Source: Rahnella variigena (lineage in GTDB: Bacteria > Pseudomonadota > Gammaproteobacteria > Enterobacterales > Enterobacteriaceae). From it: a stretch of 64,000 nt of DNA. This document shows positions 1-7,378 of the stretch, one piece after another (within the stretch, counting starts at the first letter, position 1; each line of letters begins with the position of its first letter). The notes under the pieces were generated by a model, which had not been told where the DNA came from, ran no database searches, and was given only the letters and a program-made list of their open reading frames with translations. The translations under genes were made by a program, and so were the position numbers. The DNA lies in NCBI RefSeq assembly GCF_003610915.1, contig NZ_NSDJ01000002.1, positions 434,001-498,000 of the forward strand, written 5' to 3'.

Positions 1-41
1 ATGAAGTATGGAGCAGGAATGGAAAAAATGCGGCGCGGAGC

Positions 42-74
42 AAAAAAAAGCCGGTCAGTGAGGTGACCGGCTTT
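42..74 (-). terminator. Rho-independent terminator of proP
   Basis: An 11-bp perfect stem (47-57 with 64-74, loop 58-63) is followed on the minus strand by a run of eight T. It lies just beyond the proP stop codon and is in the right orientation to end that transcript. Confidence 0.85.
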
Positions 75-94
75 GAGATTACGCGGGAGTATGA

Positions 95-1600
95 TCAGTC
101 AATATCAGGATGCTGCGCAATCAGGTTCTTTCTTTTAGCTTCAAGTTCAACAATCTGCGCGTCAATATCTTCGATTTTCTGTTCGATATTGTCGTGATGT
201 TCCTGAAGGATTTCTTTCGCTTCTGCACGGTCCGATGCGGCCGGCGTTGCGCCTTTCAGCGGACGGTTAGCCGTTTCTTTCATGAAGATACCGGTCACCA
301 GGCCGATGATTGCCACCACCATCAGGTAGTAAGCAGGCATATACAGGTTACCGGTGGCTTCGACCAGCCAGGCGGCGATGGTCGGTGTCAGACCGGCAAT
401 CAGCACGGAGATGTTGAAAGCAATCGCCAGCGCGCTGTAGCGGATGTGTGTCGGGAACATGGCCGGCAGTGTCGATGCCATGACGCCGATGAAGCAGTTC
501 AGCAATACCGCGAGGATCAGAAGTCCGGCAAAAATCAGCCCGACAACACCGCTGTTAATCAGAATGAAGCACGGGATAGCCAGAATGAACAGACCCACGC
601 TGCCGATCAGAACGAACGGTTTACGGCCAAATCGGTCACTCAGCAAGCCCATGAACGGCTGTACAAACAGCATACCGACCATGATGGCGATGATAATCAG
701 CACGCCGTGATCTTCTGAGTAATGCAGGCTGTGAGACAGGTAGCTCGGCATGTACGTCAGCAACATGTAGTAAGTGACGTTAGTCGCAATCACCATCCCG
801 ACGCAGACGATCAGCGGTTTCCACTGCTTGGTCAGAATTTCACGGAAAGAGACTTTCGGCGGCTCTGCAATGTCCTTACGGGAATCGCTGTCGATTTTAT
901 CAACGTGCTGCTGGAACGTCGGGGTCTCTTCCAGCGCATGACGCAGGTAGATACCGATCAGGCCCAGCGGTGCGGCGATGAAGAACGGAATACGCCAGCC
1001 CCATTCGAGGAAGTTGGTTTCACCGACAATACTGGAAATCAATACCACCACGCCCGCGCCGAGGATAAAACCGGCGATAGAGCCGAAGTCCAGCCAGCTG
1101 CCGAGGAAGCCACGTTTTCTGTCAGGGGAATATTCGGCAACGAAAATCGCTGCGCCGGTGTATTCACCCCCGACCGAGAAGCCCTGTGCCAGTTTAGCCA
1201 GTAACAGCAAAATCGGAGCCCAGATACCGATGGTGGCGTAACCGGGGATCAGGCCGATACAGAAGGTACTGACCGACATGATAATGATGGTGACGGATAA
1301 TACTTTTTGACGGCCAAACTTATCGCCCAACGCACCAAAGAACAGGCCGCCCAGAGGCCTGACGAGGAACGGAACGGAGAAGGTAGCCAGAGCGGCAATC
1401 ATCTGAATGCCCGGATCGGCGCCCGGGAAGAAGACCTGACCCAGTGCAAAAGCGACAAAGCCGTATACACCGAAGTCGAACCACTCCATTGCGTTACCTA
1501 ACGCAGCTGCGGTGATCGCCTTCTTGAGCTTGGAATCATCAATGATAGTAATGTCGTTGATTTGCATCGGTTTAACGCGTTTCTTTCTTAATCTAATCAT
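95..1600 (-). CDS. proP: ProP, proline/glycine-betaine:H+ symporter (MFS)
   Basis: Inner-membrane osmosensing symporter that imports proline, glycine betaine and related compatible solutes. The protein (about 501 aa) has the 12-helix major-facilitator layout, with AMEWFDFGVYGFVA in helix 1, the loop motif DKFGRQKV after helix 2 and DRFGRKPFV in the second half. It ends in a charged helical tail (about residues 455-500, with IEQKIEDIDAQIVELEAKR) that matches the C-terminal coiled coil by which ProP orthologs sense osmolality. An upstream ATG at 1606 is possible. I prefer 1600 because AAGGG lies six bases before it. The gene stands alone with its own terminator and is divergent from ogl. Confidence 0.95.
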   Translation of the reverse strand: MIRLRKKRVKPMQINDITIIDDSKLKKAITAAALGNAMEWFDFGVYGFVAFALGQVFFPGADPGIQMIAALATFSVPFLVRPLGGLFFGALGDKFGRQKVLSVTIIIMSVSTFCIGLIPGYATIGIWAPILLLLAKLAQGFSVGGEYTGAAIFVAEYSPDRKRGFLGSWLDFGSIAGFILGAGVVVLISSIVGETNFLEWGWRIPFFIAAPLGLIGIYLRHALEETPTFQQHVDKIDSDSRKDIAEPPKVSFREILTKQWKPLIVCVGMVIATNVTYYMLLTYMPSYLSHSLHYSEDHGVLIIIAIMVGMLFVQPFMGLLSDRFGRKPFVLIGSVGLFILAIPCFILINSGVVGLIFAGLLILAVLLNCFIGVMASTLPAMFPTHIRYSALAIAFNISVLIAGLTPTIAAWLVEATGNLYMPAYYLMVVAIIGLVTGIFMKETANRPLKGATPAASDRAEAKEILQEHHDNIEQKIEDIDAQIVELEAKRKNLIAQHPDID

Positions 1601-1731
1601 GTACATCCCTTTTCTAAAATAACTTCACTGTGTAAAGCGTGAGGTATGTGTTCAGCACCCTTAATCTATTTTGGGTATCAATTGTTATTTACGAAACCAT
1701 GACATTATAGAATGTTTTTTACAGAAGGGAA

Positions 1732-1754
1732 AAATGTGATCAATGTTGCATTTT
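1732..1754 (+). promoter_or_regulatory. Possible CRP site upstream of ogl
   Basis: A TGTGA half-site at 1735-1739 is followed six bases later by TTGCA, a degenerate match to TCACA. Pectinolysis genes are classically co-controlled by CRP and KdgR, and the site sits about 75 bp upstream of the KdgR-like box. It is a weak match and could equally belong to proP. Confidence 0.3.
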
Positions 1755-1807
1755 CGGCAGCGATCGCCGCCAGTGTGCAACGGTAAGTGGTAATGTGTTT
1801 TCAATTT

Positions 1808-1827
1808 AATGAAATTGCATTTCAATT
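1808..1827 (+). promoter_or_regulatory. KdgR-like operator of ogl-kdgF
   Basis: The palindrome AATGAAATTGCATTTCAATT matches the KdgR operator pattern (GAAAY, a few bases, RTTTC). It lies 54 bp before the ogl start codon, where a repressor would block transcription. KdgR is the IclR-type repressor of pectin catabolism, released by 2-keto-3-deoxygluconate. A second box lies in front of kduD, which makes a chance match unlikely. Confidence 0.75.
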
Positions 1828-1880
1828 AATAAACAAAAGCCCACACAAGGCTGATTTTATTGCCACTTATGAGGTGAATC

Positions 1881-3062
1881 ATGGCGAAAGGTTCTCAGAT
1901 TCAATTCAATTTTCACACGGTTCAGGACGCACAGACCGGCGCGCGCGTGACGCGTCTGACCCCGCCCGATGTTCTTTGCCATCGCAACTATTTCTATCAG
2001 AAATGCTTTACCCGTGACGGCGGCAAGCTGCTGTTTGCTGGTGAGTTTGAAGGTAACCGCAACTATTATTTGCTGGATCTGCAGACGCAAAAGGCGGTTC
2101 AGCTGACGGAAGGACAAGGTGACAATACCTTCGGTGGCTTCCTGTCGCCAGACGATCAGTGTCTGTATTACGTGAAAAATGAGCGCAGTTTGCAGTGCGT
2201 AAAACTGGACGATTTCAGCGAAAAAACCGTTTATACCGTGCCGGAAGATTGGGTTGGATACGGCACCTGGGTGGCGAACAGCGAATGCACCAGTCTGGTG
2301 GGCATTGAAATCAGTCGTAAAGACTGGACGCCGTTATCTGACTGGAAAATCTTCCAGGAGTTTTATCATAGTCATCCCCACTGCCGCCTGTTGCGTGTCG
2401 ATCTCATCAACGGCAAGTCCCGCGTGATACACGAAAAGAATGAATGGCTCGGGCATCCGATTTATCGTCCTTTTGACGACCATACCGTCGCGTTCTGTCA
2501 TGAAGGCCCGCACGATCTGGTGGATGCCCGCATGTGGCTGGTGGATGAGGATGGCAGCAATGTGCGCAAGGTGAAGGAACATGCACCGGGTGAAAGCTGT
2601 ACGCACGAATTCTGGGTGCCGGACGGCTCCGCGCTGATGTATGTGTCTTATCTTAAAGGCCAGCACGACCGCCATATCCGCCGTTTTGATCCGCAAACCG
2701 GCGAAGATATTTGCCTGATGACCATGCCTGCGTGTTCGCATCTGATGAGTAATGAGAACGGAACGCTGCTGGTCGGTGACGGTTCCGGCACGCCGGTTGA
2801 TGTGAAAGATACCGCCAGCCATACGATTGAAAACGATCCATGGCTGTATATTTTCGACGCCCGTACCCGTCAGCATGCCCCGCTTGCTGCCCATAACAGT
2901 TCATGGCGTGTGCTGGATGGCGACCGTCAGGTGACGCATCCGCACCCTTCTTTCTCGCCGGACGACCGCCACGTGCTTTTTACCACTGATTACGAAGGCC
3001 TGCCGGCGCTGTATCTGGCAGAAATTCCGGATGCCCTGCTCAGCTCGTTAAGAAAGGACTAA
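1881..3062 (+). CDS. ogl: Oligogalacturonate lyase (PL22)
   Basis: Cytoplasmic lyase that splits digalacturonate and unsaturated oligogalacturonates to 5-keto-4-deoxyuronate. The 393-aa protein has a beta-propeller-type sequence and no signal peptide. The residues reported for the Yersinia PL22 enzyme are present at the same numbers here: His242 (catalytic base, in CTHEFW) and the metal ligands His287, Gln350, His353 and His355 (DRQVTHPHPSFSPDDRH). GAGGTG precedes the ATG. It is followed by kdgF after 3 bases, so the two form an operon under the KdgR-like box at 1808. Confidence 0.96.
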   Translation: MAKGSQIQFNFHTVQDAQTGARVTRLTPPDVLCHRNYFYQKCFTRDGGKLLFAGEFEGNRNYYLLDLQTQKAVQLTEGQGDNTFGGFLSPDDQCLYYVKNERSLQCVKLDDFSEKTVYTVPEDWVGYGTWVANSECTSLVGIEISRKDWTPLSDWKIFQEFYHSHPHCRLLRVDLINGKSRVIHEKNEWLGHPIYRPFDDHTVAFCHEGPHDLVDARMWLVDEDGSNVRKVKEHAPGESCTHEFWVPDGSALMYVSYLKGQHDRHIRRFDPQTGEDICLMTMPACSHLMSNENGTLLVGDGSGTPVDVKDTASHTIENDPWLYIFDARTRQHAPLAAHNSSWRVLDGDRQVTHPHPSFSPDDRHVLFTTDYEGLPALYLAEIPDALLSSLRKD

Positions 3063-3065
3063 CCG

Positions 3066-3386
3066 ATGTTTGTATTTAAAAAAGAGATCCCCTTACAGGA
3101 TTTAGGTGACGGTATAAGCCGTCGCGTTCTGGCACATAACGGCAGCATGATGGCCGTCGAAGTGTATTTTGAGGAAGGCGCAGTCGGGCCGATGCATAAC
3201 CATGTGCATGAGCAACTGACGTACGTGCTTTCCGGTCGCTTCAAATTCACTATCGGCGAGGAAACTCACGAAGTGACCGCGGGCGACACGTTATACAAAA
3301 AACCGTACATCATGCACGGCTGCGTGTGTCTGGAGAAAGGGGTGTTGTTAGATACCTTCACGCCCCAAAGAATGGATTTTCTGTAA
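3066..3386 (+). CDS. kdgF: KdgF, cupin that linearises unsaturated uronates
   Basis: Small cupin enzyme (106 aa) that speeds conversion of 4,5-unsaturated galacturonate to the linear 4-deoxy-5-keto form, the step directly after Ogl. The metal-binding cupin box is visible as MHNHVHEQLTYVLSG (residues 43-57), with a further His at 84 (YIMHGC). It begins 3 bases after ogl, so translation is probably coupled. It has the usual KdgF size. Confidence 0.93.
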   Translation: MFVFKKEIPLQDLGDGISRRVLAHNGSMMAVEVYFEEGAVGPMHNHVHEQLTYVLSGRFKFTIGEETHEVTAGDTLYKKPYIMHGCVCLEKGVLLDTFTPQRMDFL

Positions 3387-3387
3387 C

Positions 3388-3507
3388 CCGTCATCTTTTG
3401 AGCCGTCTCTGCGTTGGCTGCCTTGACTCACCCCGGTCACTTACTTTAGTAAGCTCCCGGGGATTCGCTCAGTTGCCGCCTTGATACAACTTAAAATATT
3501 TAGGGTT
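3388..3507. repeat. Enterobacterial intergenic palindromic (MITE-like) repeat
   Basis: This 120-bp stretch has nested inverted repeats centred at 3446: CCCCGG (3431-3436) with CCGGGG (3457-3462), CTTACT (3440-3445) with AGTAAG (3448-3453), and outer GGCTGCC/TTGCCGCC arms. The text (GCGTTGGCTGCC... TTTAGGGT) closely resembles a dispersed repeat I recall from Yersinia and Serratia intergenic regions. I found only this copy in the window. It lies between kdgF and the bidirectional terminator, and the exact ends are uncertain. Confidence 0.65.
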
Positions 3508-3525
3508 AAACGAATAGAGCTGCAT

Positions 3526-3558
3526 AAAAAACCGGTGCCACATGGGCACCGGTTTTTT
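3526..3558. terminator. Bidirectional terminator between kdgF and the isomerase gene
   Basis: A 14-bp perfect stem (3526-3539 with 3545-3558) with core ACCGGTGCC is flanked by A-runs on the left and T-runs on the right. It can therefore end both the plus-strand ogl-kdgF transcript and the minus-strand kduD-isomerase transcript, which converge here. Confidence 0.9.
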
Positions 3559-3579
3559 TGTCATCAAGAAAATGAAATC

Positions 3580-4218
3580 TTACGCGAGGATTTCACGCAC
3601 GAAGGTTTCGATCTCTTTGTTCTGACAGTTCTCGAAGAAACATTTCTGGAAACGTTCACCGGTCACGGCGGTTTTCACCAGTTCCGGATCGATGGCACGC
3701 AGCGTATCGAGATAGTTTTCTTTCACTACCGCGGCTTTCACCTGGTTCAGAATACCGGCATTGCGTACCTGAGGTTCTTTACGATCAGCCGGATAACCCT
3801 GGCCTTTCTCGCCGGTAAAGGCTTTCTCGAAGATGAAACGCACGTTGAGTTCTGCGCCCCAGCCGAAACCTTTGGCGAATGGCAGTGACAATGCGTTGCC
3901 GTTGTTGATTTGCGCGAACAGGAAAGCATCTGCAGGATCAATACAGTAACCGCAGTTAACGCCCGGATGAATGTTCAGTGACATCAGCGCACCCTGTCCG
4001 GTGCCGCAGCCCGCCACGACAAAATCAACCGCTTTGGAGTTGAGTAAAATGCTGGCCATGATGCCCAGATGGATGTAGGTCAGGTGGTGATCCTGCTCAT
4101 CAGACATGCCCACGTTGTACACCGGATATTCTTTCTCAGATGCCACTGCGTTCAGTTCTTTCAGGATAATCGCGTTTTTAGCGGCCTGACTGTTTTCCAT
4201 CATCAATGCAATTTTCAT
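3580..4218 (-). CDS. RpiB/LacA/LacB-family isomerase, probable 5-keto-4-deoxyuronate isomerase (DhuI-like)
   Basis: 212 aa, RpiB/LacAB fold: a Rossmann-like N-terminus, a VVAGCGTGQGALMSLN segment with the family's reactive Cys, and a conserved NNGNALSL loop. It shares an operon with kduD (68 bp apart) behind a KdgR-like box. RpiB-fold enzymes paired with a KduD-like dehydrogenase were described in glycosaminoglycan degradation as DhuI, which performs the KduI reaction (5-keto-4-deoxyuronate to 3-deoxy-glycero-2,5-hexodiulosonate) with an unrelated fold. No cupin-type kduI is in the window, so this protein probably fills that step. The fold is clear and the substrate is inferred from context. 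AGAGGAA is the ribosome site. Confidence 0.8.
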   Translation of the reverse strand: MKIALMMENSQAAKNAIILKELNAVASEKEYPVYNVGMSDEQDHHLTYIHLGIMASILLNSKAVDFVVAGCGTGQGALMSLNIHPGVNCGYCIDPADAFLFAQINNGNALSLPFAKGFGWGAELNVRFIFEKAFTGEKGQGYPADRKEPQVRNAGILNQVKAAVVKENYLDTLRAIDPELVKTAVTGERFQKCFFENCQNKEIETFVREILA

Positions 4219-4286
4219 GAGATTTCCTCTTTGGGCAGCGGTGTGACCCGCCGCTGTCGGTGATTATTGAGCAATAATTGGCGTAA

Positions 4287-5048
4287 TTAACGAGCCAGCC
4301 AGCCGCCGTCAACGGCAATCGTGTAGCCATTAATATAGTCGGATGCCGGAGAAGACAGGAAAACAACCGGTCCCATCAGATCAGAAGGCAAACCCCAGCG
4401 ACCTGCAGGAATACGCCCCAGGATTTCTTCGCTGCGCGCTTCATCGGCACGAAGTTGCTGAGTGTTGTTGGTGGCCATGTAGCCCGGTGCAATGGCGTTC
4501 ACATTGATATTGTGTTTCGCCCATTCGTTCGCCAGCAGACGGGTGACGCCCATCACGGCACTTTTCGATGCGGTGTAGGAAGGAACGCGGATGCCGCCCT
4601 GATAAGAAAGCATCGACGCAATGTTAATGATTTTGCCGCCGGTGCCCTGCGCGATGAATTGTTTCGCCACCGCCTGTGACATGAAGAAGACAGATTTGAT
4701 GTTCAGGTTCATGACGTCATCCCAGTTCTTTTCGCTGAACTCAATGGCGTCTTCACGGCGGATAATACCGGCGTTATTGACCAGAATGTCGATATGGCCC
4801 ATTTCCGACACCGCACGTTCGAGCAGCGCCGGGATCACTTTAGTATCGCTAAGATCGGCCGTCAGGCTCAGGAAACGACGCCCTGTCGCGCCGACACGTT
4901 CGATGGTTTCAGCAGGTTCGACAATATTGATGCCGACAATGTCACACCCTGCTTCAGCAAGACCAATGGCCATGCCTTGCCCCAAACCGGTATCACAACC
5001 GGTGACGACCGCGACTTTTCCCTTCAGAGAAAAATTATCCAGAATCAT
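4287..5048 (-). CDS. kduD: KduD, 2-deoxy-D-gluconate 3-dehydrogenase (SDR)
   Basis: NAD-dependent short-chain dehydrogenase that reduces 3-deoxy-glycero-2,5-hexodiulosonate to 2-keto-3-deoxygluconate, the inducer of KdgR. At 253 aa it has full family length, with the cofactor motif TGCDTGLGQG (about 16-25), NNAG, the catalytic serine in NIASMLSYQGG and YTASK. The C-terminus YTIAVDGGWLAR is typical. It is the first gene of a two-gene operon with the RpiB-fold isomerase, preceded by AAGGAAA and by a near-consensus KdgR box about 120 bp upstream. Confidence 0.95.
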   Translation of the reverse strand: MILDNFSLKGKVAVVTGCDTGLGQGMAIGLAEAGCDIVGINIVEPAETIERVGATGRRFLSLTADLSDTKVIPALLERAVSEMGHIDILVNNAGIIRREDAIEFSEKNWDDVMNLNIKSVFFMSQAVAKQFIAQGTGGKIINIASMLSYQGGIRVPSYTASKSAVMGVTRLLANEWAKHNINVNAIAPGYMATNNTQQLRADEARSEEILGRIPAGRWGLPSDLMGPVVFLSSPASDYINGYTIAVDGGWLAR

Positions 5049-5170
5049 GATGTTTCCTTTTCATAAAACGGAGGCGAATGCGCTTTTCCGTAGGATTTTT
5101 GGTTGTCGGGCTGTGCCCGGCTCCTGAGTCATGAAAGGAGTTTAACGAGAAAATTCTCTCAACTCAACAA

Positions 5171-5190
5171 AATGAAACATCATTTCAATT
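5171..5190 (-). promoter_or_regulatory. KdgR-like operator of kduD
   Basis: AATGAAACATCATTTCAATT is a near-consensus KdgR palindrome, better than the one before ogl. It lies about 120 bp upstream of kduD in the shared intergenic region and puts both units of the locus under one regulator. kdgR itself is not in the window. Confidence 0.8.
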
Positions 5191-5424
5191 TAGATGAACT
5201 TTGATGTCGTTTTTTGTTGGGTTGATCACGTCCTGAGAAATGCCGCTGTGCGGATGCCTGAAATGGTCATCATAAAGTGAGGTAAAAAGCAGAGATAAGT
5301 TCGACGTAAAGCATCGTGAGAATAACTGTGAGAGATGATGAGACACGCGAGAAAACAGAGTTCACTGCCCGGCAGGAAGCCGGGCCAGCGGTACACACTT
5401 ACCGGGAGTAAGTGGAGAGAAGAA
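5191..5424. other. Intergenic region between the kduD operator and rarA
   Basis: No credible gene. It carries a 7-bp stem (5367-5373 GCCCGGC with 5379-5385 GCCGGGC) just beyond the rarA stop. On the minus strand only a weak T-rich tail follows, so this is at most a poor rarA terminator. The rest is presumably kduD promoter sequence. Confidence 0.4.
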
Positions 5425-5781
5425 TCAGTGCAGGCAGCCCTGACATTCCGCAGACATATTCAGACCGCGGCGCCAGTCACCAGGCGTCTGACCGAACTGA
5501 CGTTTGAAGCTACGTGTAAAAGATTGTTGGGAGTCAAAACCCAGCGAAATCGCCACGCTGACAATCGGCTCTCCGCTGCTGGCCAGCATATCGGCAGATT
5601 TCTTCAGTTTTTTCTCACGAATGAATTCGCCCATCGGTAAACCGGTGTGCTCTTTGAACATTCTCTGAAGATACCAGCGCGAATAGCCTGCACGTTTGGC
5701 AACGGTTTTAATATCCAGTCGCTCTTCCAGATTGTGATCGATCCAGTCGATCAGGTCGTGAATGAAATCCTCGGTTCTCAT
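5425..5781 (-). CDS. rarA: AraC/XylS-family activator, RarA/MarA/SoxS-like
   Basis: Single-domain AraC-type regulator (118 aa) made only of the two helix-turn-helix motifs, like MarA, SoxS, RamA and RarA. Diagnostic segments are KRAGYSRWYLQRMFKEHTG (first HTH) and SLGFDSQQSFTRSFKRQFGQ (second HTH). It lies immediately upstream of and divergent from oqxAB, with oqxR beyond, which is the arrangement of Klebsiella rarA-oqxAB-oqxR, so it is probably the local activator of the pump. The ATG at 5781 is preferred because GGAG lies eight bases upstream; the reading frame continues to a TTG at 5787. The C-terminal Cys-rich tail (CQGCLH) is unusual. Family is certain, the symbol rests on synteny. Confidence 0.85.
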   Translation of the reverse strand: MRTEDFIHDLIDWIDHNLEERLDIKTVAKRAGYSRWYLQRMFKEHTGLPMGEFIREKKLKKSADMLASSGEPIVSVAISLGFDSQQSFTRSFKRQFGQTPGDWRRGLNMSAECQGCLH

Positions 5782-6138
5782 GGGCAATCTCCTGCTTATT
5801 TTTTTGTTTGTGCGCCCCGAGGGCGACTCGTCTTTTTATAAACTGACCTAGTTTTCGCTTAAATGCAAGTTTTACTATTGCACTTAATTTGCCATTACCG
5901 GATAGTCACCCACCCCGAAGTAAACATTCTGTAAAATAGCACAGAAAGTGTAACAGTAATTCTTGCACTTTAGTAGGAGCATCCCTACAATCCCCTCGAA
6001 TCAATTGTATCAGTATTTGATACATTATTGTGCTGATGAACGGCACAAGTCCCAAAAAAGTCAGATCAGGCAAAGGACGTTACCCGGCGGACAGGCCGTG
6101 TATTGCCTGGCAGCACTTACTCACTGGAAATAAAAATA
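5782..6138. promoter_or_regulatory. Divergent rarA/oqxA control region
   Basis: This intergenic region holds no gene. Its main feature is the palindrome at 6006-6024. A loose marbox-like string, ACGGCACAAGTCCCAAAA (6040-6057), could be an activator site, but it departs from consensus at several positions. AT-rich stretches near 5820-5960 probably contain the promoters. Confidence 0.45.
6006..6024. promoter_or_regulatory. Palindromic candidate operator upstream of oqxA
   Basis: TGTATCA and TGATACA form a perfect 7-bp inverted repeat around the 5-base spacer GTATT, 115 bp before the oqxA start codon. This is the right size for a dimeric repressor. OqxR, encoded downstream, is the obvious candidate, but binding is inferred only from position and symmetry. 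Confidence 0.5.
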
Positions 6139-7362
6139 ATGATTAACCTGCAAAAATCACAGGTTGTTGCACGCGGCCGCTCCGGTGGCTCGCATTTGAC
6201 GTTGCGCCTTTCAGGGATCGCGCTGATGGTTGCCCTGCTTGCCGGGTGTGATAACAGCGTGGCACAAAATTCGGCTCCACCTGCCCCGCAGGTCAGTGCC
6301 GCAGATGTTTTGATTAAATCTATAAGCCAGTGGGATGCGTTTAACGGACGCGTGGAAGCGGTACAAAGTGTGCAACTGCGCCCTCGGGTGTCCGGTTACA
6401 TCGATAAGGTGAATTATCAGGAAGGTCAGGAAGTGAAAAAAGGTCAGGTGTTATTCACCATTGATGACCGCACTTACCGCGCTGCACAGGAACAGGCTCA
6501 GGCAGAACTGGTCCGTGCGCGTAATCAGGCCGGTCTGGCGAGAAGTGAATCGGCACGTACCGAAGCGCTGATGGGTACCCAGGCGGTATCAAAAGAAATC
6601 GCCGAGCAGCGCCGTTCCGCAGCATCTCAGGCGCAGTCAGATGTGCTGGCCGCTCAGGCACAGCTTGATATGGCGCAGCTTAATCTTGATTTCACCCGCG
6701 TAACTTCACCCATTGATGGCCGCGCCAGCCGCGCGATGATCACTTCAGGAAATCTGGTGACCGCCGGTGACAGCGCCAGTGTGCTGACCACGCTGGTTTC
6801 GCTCGATACCGTTTATGTCTATTTCGACGTAGATGAAGGCACTTTCCTGCGTTATCAGGCGCTGGCCCGCGACGGAAAATTCAATGACAACCCGCAAAAT
6901 CGTCTGCCGGTTCACGTGGGCTTAGTTGGCGAAAACGGTTATCCGCACCAGGGCGTGGTGGATTTCACCGATAACCAGCTCAATTCCGGCACCGGCACCA
7001 TCCGTATGCGCGCCCTGCTCGATAACCGCGACCGTACTTTTACGCCTGGATTATTTGCCCGCGTTCAGATGCCGGGCAGCGCGCAGTTCAGCGCCATGCT
7101 GGTGGATGATAAAGCCGTGCTGACCGATCAGGACCGCAAGTTTGTGTATGTGGTCGATAAAGACGGTAAAGCCCAGCGTCGCGATGTGGAAGTCGGCAGG
7201 ATGTCCGGCGGATTGCGGATTGTGCAAAAAGGTCTGGAAGCCGGTGATCGCGTCATCATTGATGGTGTGCAAAAAGTCTTTATGCCGGGAATGCCGGTGA
7301 ATGCCAAAACCGTCAGCATGGCCGCCAATGTTGCCGCGCCTTCTCCTGCTGCCGTTCAATAA
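6139..7362 (+). CDS. oqxA: OqxA, periplasmic adaptor of the OqxAB RND efflux pump
   Basis: Membrane-fusion protein linking the OqxB pump to an outer-membrane channel. About 407 aa from the ATG at 6139, which I prefer over 6103 because it directly precedes the signal sequence. A lipobox VALLAGC (Cys near residue 37) marks it as an inner-membrane-anchored lipoprotein. It has the split lipoyl domain (RPRVSGYIDKVNYQEGQEVKKGQ), a helical hairpin rich in Ala/Gln (about 110-165), a beta-barrel part (SPIDGRASRAMITSGNLVTAG) and the closing VQKVFMPGMPVNAKTV. The protein closely follows Klebsiella OqxA. It is separated from oqxB by 16 bp. Confidence 0.95.
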   Translation: MINLQKSQVVARGRSGGSHLTLRLSGIALMVALLAGCDNSVAQNSAPPAPQVSAADVLIKSISQWDAFNGRVEAVQSVQLRPRVSGYIDKVNYQEGQEVKKGQVLFTIDDRTYRAAQEQAQAELVRARNQAGLARSESARTEALMGTQAVSKEIAEQRRSAASQAQSDVLAAQAQLDMAQLNLDFTRVTSPIDGRASRAMITSGNLVTAGDSASVLTTLVSLDTVYVYFDVDEGTFLRYQALARDGKFNDNPQNRLPVHVGLVGENGYPHQGVVDFTDNQLNSGTGTIRMRALLDNRDRTFTPGLFARVQMPGSAQFSAMLVDDKAVLTDQDRKFVYVVDKDGKAQRRDVEVGRMSGGLRIVQKGLEAGDRVIIDGVQKVFMPGMPVNAKTVSMAANVAAPSPAAVQ

Positions 7363-7378
7363 AAGAGAATCCTGACTC

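Noticed and set aside
6040..6057. Marbox for RarA/MarA before oqxA
   Set aside because: ACGGCAC matches the first half, but the second half and spacing depart from consensus. Mentioned only within the control-region entry.
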